Origin: CAUUFM01 sp041844335
Lineage (GTDB): Bacteria > Bacillota > Clostridia > Lachnospirales > Lachnospiraceae
Direction: 5' to 3'
DNA: 16,025 nt
NCBI GenBank assembly: GCA_041844335.1
Contig: JBGZAX010000026.1
Coordinates: forward strand, 1-16,025
The position numbers and the translations under genes are program-made. Shown here piece after piece: positions 14,357 to 16,025 of the stretch. A model generated the notes under the pieces. That model did not search any database. It was not told where the DNA came from and saw nothing but the letters and a program-made list of their open reading frames with translations. The first letter of the stretch is position 1. Each line of letters starts with the position of its first letter.

Positions 14357-15655
14357 TTAATCAAGCATTGAATCCACATCGGTTTCAAAAAATTCCTTAA
14401 CTGCCCTTTGCAAATAATAGGTATCCTTTATACCCGCACTTTCATAAGGAGAGTGCATTGCCCACTGTGCAAGCCCGATGTCCACAGTTTTTAATGAAAC
14501 CTGTGTGTTTGAAATGTTCCCTAATGTGGAGCCTCCTGTGACATCGGACCTGTTGGTAAATATCTGTGTAGGCACTTCCGCTCTTTCACATATAGCTTTA
14601 AATATGGCAGCTGATACCGCATCTGTGGTGTATTTTTGATTGGCACTGTATTTTATTACTATTCCGCCGTTCAATTTGGGGCGGTTGACAGGATCAGCCT
14701 TTTCACCATAATTCGGGTGCACTCCGTGTGCATTATCGGCGGACACCATAAAGCTTTTCGCTATGGCCATCAGATATTTCTCGTCATCGAACCCAAGCGC
14801 CATGTTTATTCTCATAAGTGTATCTCTTAAAAATGTAGATGCCGCTCCCTGCTTGGTTGTAGAACCCACTTCCTCATTATCAAAGATTGCATTCACTATA
14901 ACTGCATTGTCATTTTCTGAGTCTGTCAAGCTCACGGCTCCTGAATAGGCACATTGCAAATCATCAAGACGCCCTGCTGCAATGAACTCATTATCAGCGC
15001 CCCAAGTGCCGCCTTTCACCCTGTTAGTCAAGAAAAGGTCTGTGTCCAAAATATCATTTTTATCTATTTTCAATTCCATTGCCAAGATGTCATTAAGACT
15101 TATCTTGCTGTCAATTTCGGCAAAAACAGGCAGTAAATCAACCTGTGCATTATATTTATATCCCTCGTTTGCCTCTCTATTCATGTGTATGGCAAGGCTC
15201 GGTATCATCACAATATTTCTGTCTATATGCAAAAGCATTTCCTTTATTTTTGAACCGTTCTTTACTAATACTCTGCCTGCTATACCGAGAGGTCTGTCGA
15301 ACCACGGAGCCATAAGCATTCCGCCATATTTTTCAATATTTAATTTTATAAAGCTTTTTTCTGCTTCTATTTCAGCGTTTGCCTTTATTTTAAATGTCGG
15401 GGAATCTGAATGTGTTGCCATTATATTAAAGGCGTTATATTCCTTGTTCGGGATTCTGAATGCTATTATTGACGAATGATTTCTTGTCACGAAATAGCTT
15501 TTTCCCGGAGCTATCTTATACCTTTCATTTTCATTTAATCTTATAAAGCCCGCATCTTCATAAATTTTAGTCAAAGCTGTGACCGCATGAAACGGACTTG
15601 GGTTACTGTCAAGAAAATCAATCAGTTTTTTTGAACTCTCTATATATTCATTCAT
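14357..15655 (-). CDS. M18 family zinc aminopeptidase
   Basis: The 432-residue protein matches the M18 (aspartyl aminopeptidase / ApeB / LAP4) family over its full length. N-terminal SNPSPFHAV (17-25) is typical. The two-metal site is visible: H82 in ATHSDSP, D231 in GRLDDL, the catalytic E261 and ligand E262 in DNEEVGS, D307 in SADNAHG, and H401 in WAMHSPYE. It is a cytoplasmic, probably dodecameric, enzyme that removes N-terminal residues, acidic ones in the best-known members, from peptides. It starts 13 bases after the mrp stop with only a weak AGG, pointing to coupling with mrp. Specificity for Asp/Glu cannot be read from the sequence. Confidence 0.93.
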   Translation of the reverse strand: MNEYIESSKKLIDFLDSNPSPFHAVTALTKIYEDAGFIRLNENERYKIAPGKSYFVTRNHSSIIAFRIPNKEYNAFNIMATHSDSPTFKIKANAEIEAEKSFIKLNIEKYGGMLMAPWFDRPLGIAGRVLVKNGSKIKEMLLHIDRNIVMIPSLAIHMNREANEGYKYNAQVDLLPVFAEIDSKISLNDILAMELKIDKNDILDTDLFLTNRVKGGTWGADNEFIAAGRLDDLQCAYSGAVSLTDSENDNAVIVNAIFDNEEVGSTTKQGAASTFLRDTLMRINMALGFDDEKYLMAIAKSFMVSADNAHGVHPNYGEKADPVNRPKLNGGIVIKYSANQKYTTDAVSAAIFKAICERAEVPTQIFTNRSDVTGGSTLGNISNTQVSLKTVDIGLAQWAMHSPYESAGIKDTYYLQRAVKEFFETDVDSMLD

Positions 15656-15668
15656 ATTTTACCTAATT

Positions 15669-16025
15669 CTAAAGCGCCTCCAGCATTTTTGCAACATTTT
15701 CAAAATAGTTATCATCCATAAGCTCTATAAGACCGTTGTCACATAAATCTGCAATTTTGGGATCAATAGGCAGTTTTGCCAAAACCTTTAAATTATGCAT
15801 GTCGGCAACAGCCTCAATATGGCTCTCTCCAAAAATCCTATAGTCCTTGCCGTTATCGGGACATCTGAAATAAGACATATTTTCCACGATTCCAAGTATT
15901 TTGATATTCATCATTTCAGCCATTTTTACAGCTTTTGTCACTATCATAGATACAAGCTTCTGAGGAGAGGTTACGACTATAATACCATCTACAGCTATTG
16001 ACTGAAATACTGTGAGAGGTATATC
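15669..16025 (-). CDS. mrp: Mrp/NBP35-type P-loop ATPase, C-terminal part
   Basis: The 118 codons of the C-terminal half (the 5' end lies outside the window) read DIPLTVFQSIAVDGIIVVTSP, then KAVKMAEMM, ILGIVENMSY, IFGESH and LAKLPIDPKIADLCD. These are hallmarks of the Mrp/ApbC/NBP35 family, which carries and transfers Fe-S clusters with the help of ATP. The Walker A region is missing only because of the window edge. The normal CPxCG metal site after ENMSYF reads CPDNG here: the second Cys is Asn. The frame is open to base 16025, so the first internal Met (15947) is not the start. It is probably the upstream gene of the mrp-aminopeptidase-bcp-glycosylase cluster. Confidence 0.93.
   Translation of the reverse strand, partial: DIPLTVFQSIAVDGIIVVTSPQKLVSMIVTKAVKMAEMMNIKILGIVENMSYFRCPDNGKDYRIFGESHIEAVADMHNLKVLAKLPIDPKIADLCDNGLIELMDDNYFENVAKMLEAL

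Noticed and set aside
14278..14379. Minus-strand ORF of 33 residues overlapping the aminopeptidase 3' end and filling the gap before bcp
   Set aside because: No SD precedes its ATG, part of it is an out-of-frame shadow of the aminopeptidase, and nothing in the sequence resembles a known family.

Overview
The window is AT-rich DNA from a low-GC Gram-positive bacterium. SD sequences of the AGGAGG type, consensus sigma-A promoters, TTG starts, U-tailed hairpin terminators and a Mn2+ riboswitch all point to Bacillota, most likely an anaerobic member of Clostridia. The family assignment (Peptostreptococcaceae, Peptoniphilaceae or Family XIII type) is only an inference. No phage, insertion sequence, CRISPR array or integrase is visible. 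Apart from one very large secreted protease, most of the content is ordinary chromosomal genes.

Layout. Positions 1-390 (minus strand): promoter, tRNA-Arg(ACG), a hairpin terminator, then the first 60 codons of a small coiled-coil protein that runs off the left edge. Positions 550-1413 (plus): a secreted GH114/TM1410-like glycoside hydrolase-type protein. Positions 1573-5513 (plus): an operon of two half-ABC transporters that are probably a CydDC-like heterodimer, plus a YbaN/DUF454 membrane protein. It ends at a shared hairpin terminator (5571-5610) between convergent genes. Positions 5638-6409 (minus): mntP, encoding a Mn2+ exporter, preceded by a perfect consensus promoter, a yybP-ykoY Mn2+ riboswitch and an intrinsic terminator.

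Positions 6524-12361 (minus): one gene for a subtilisin-family (S8, C5a-peptidase/lactocepin-like) surface or secreted protease of about 1921 residues. It has a complete catalytic triad, a PA insert, interleaved FIVAR and beta-type repeats (two nearly identical 522-bp units plus a partial third) and two InlB-B-like C-terminal domains. No LPXTG or SLH anchor is visible. Positions 12514-13147 (minus): an acidic, low-complexity, coiled-coil protein with a 13-residue repeat and its own terminator.

Positions 13269-16025 (minus): a closely spaced housekeeping cluster whose transcription order is mrp (5' cut off by the window) - M18 aminopeptidase - bcp peroxiredoxin - deoxyinosine/uracil glycosylase. 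These genes suggest Fe-S handling, peptide turnover, peroxide defence and repair of deaminated bases.

The most interesting signals are the riboswitch expression platform, for which a full set of mutually exclusive pairings can be drawn; the modular protease with its recent tandem duplication; a protein-like open frame that follows a poly-A run at the end of the protease gene; the acidic repeat protein; and two key-residue substitutions (the Mrp CxxC motif and the Q-loop of the first ABC subunit). No clear new multi-gene system was found.
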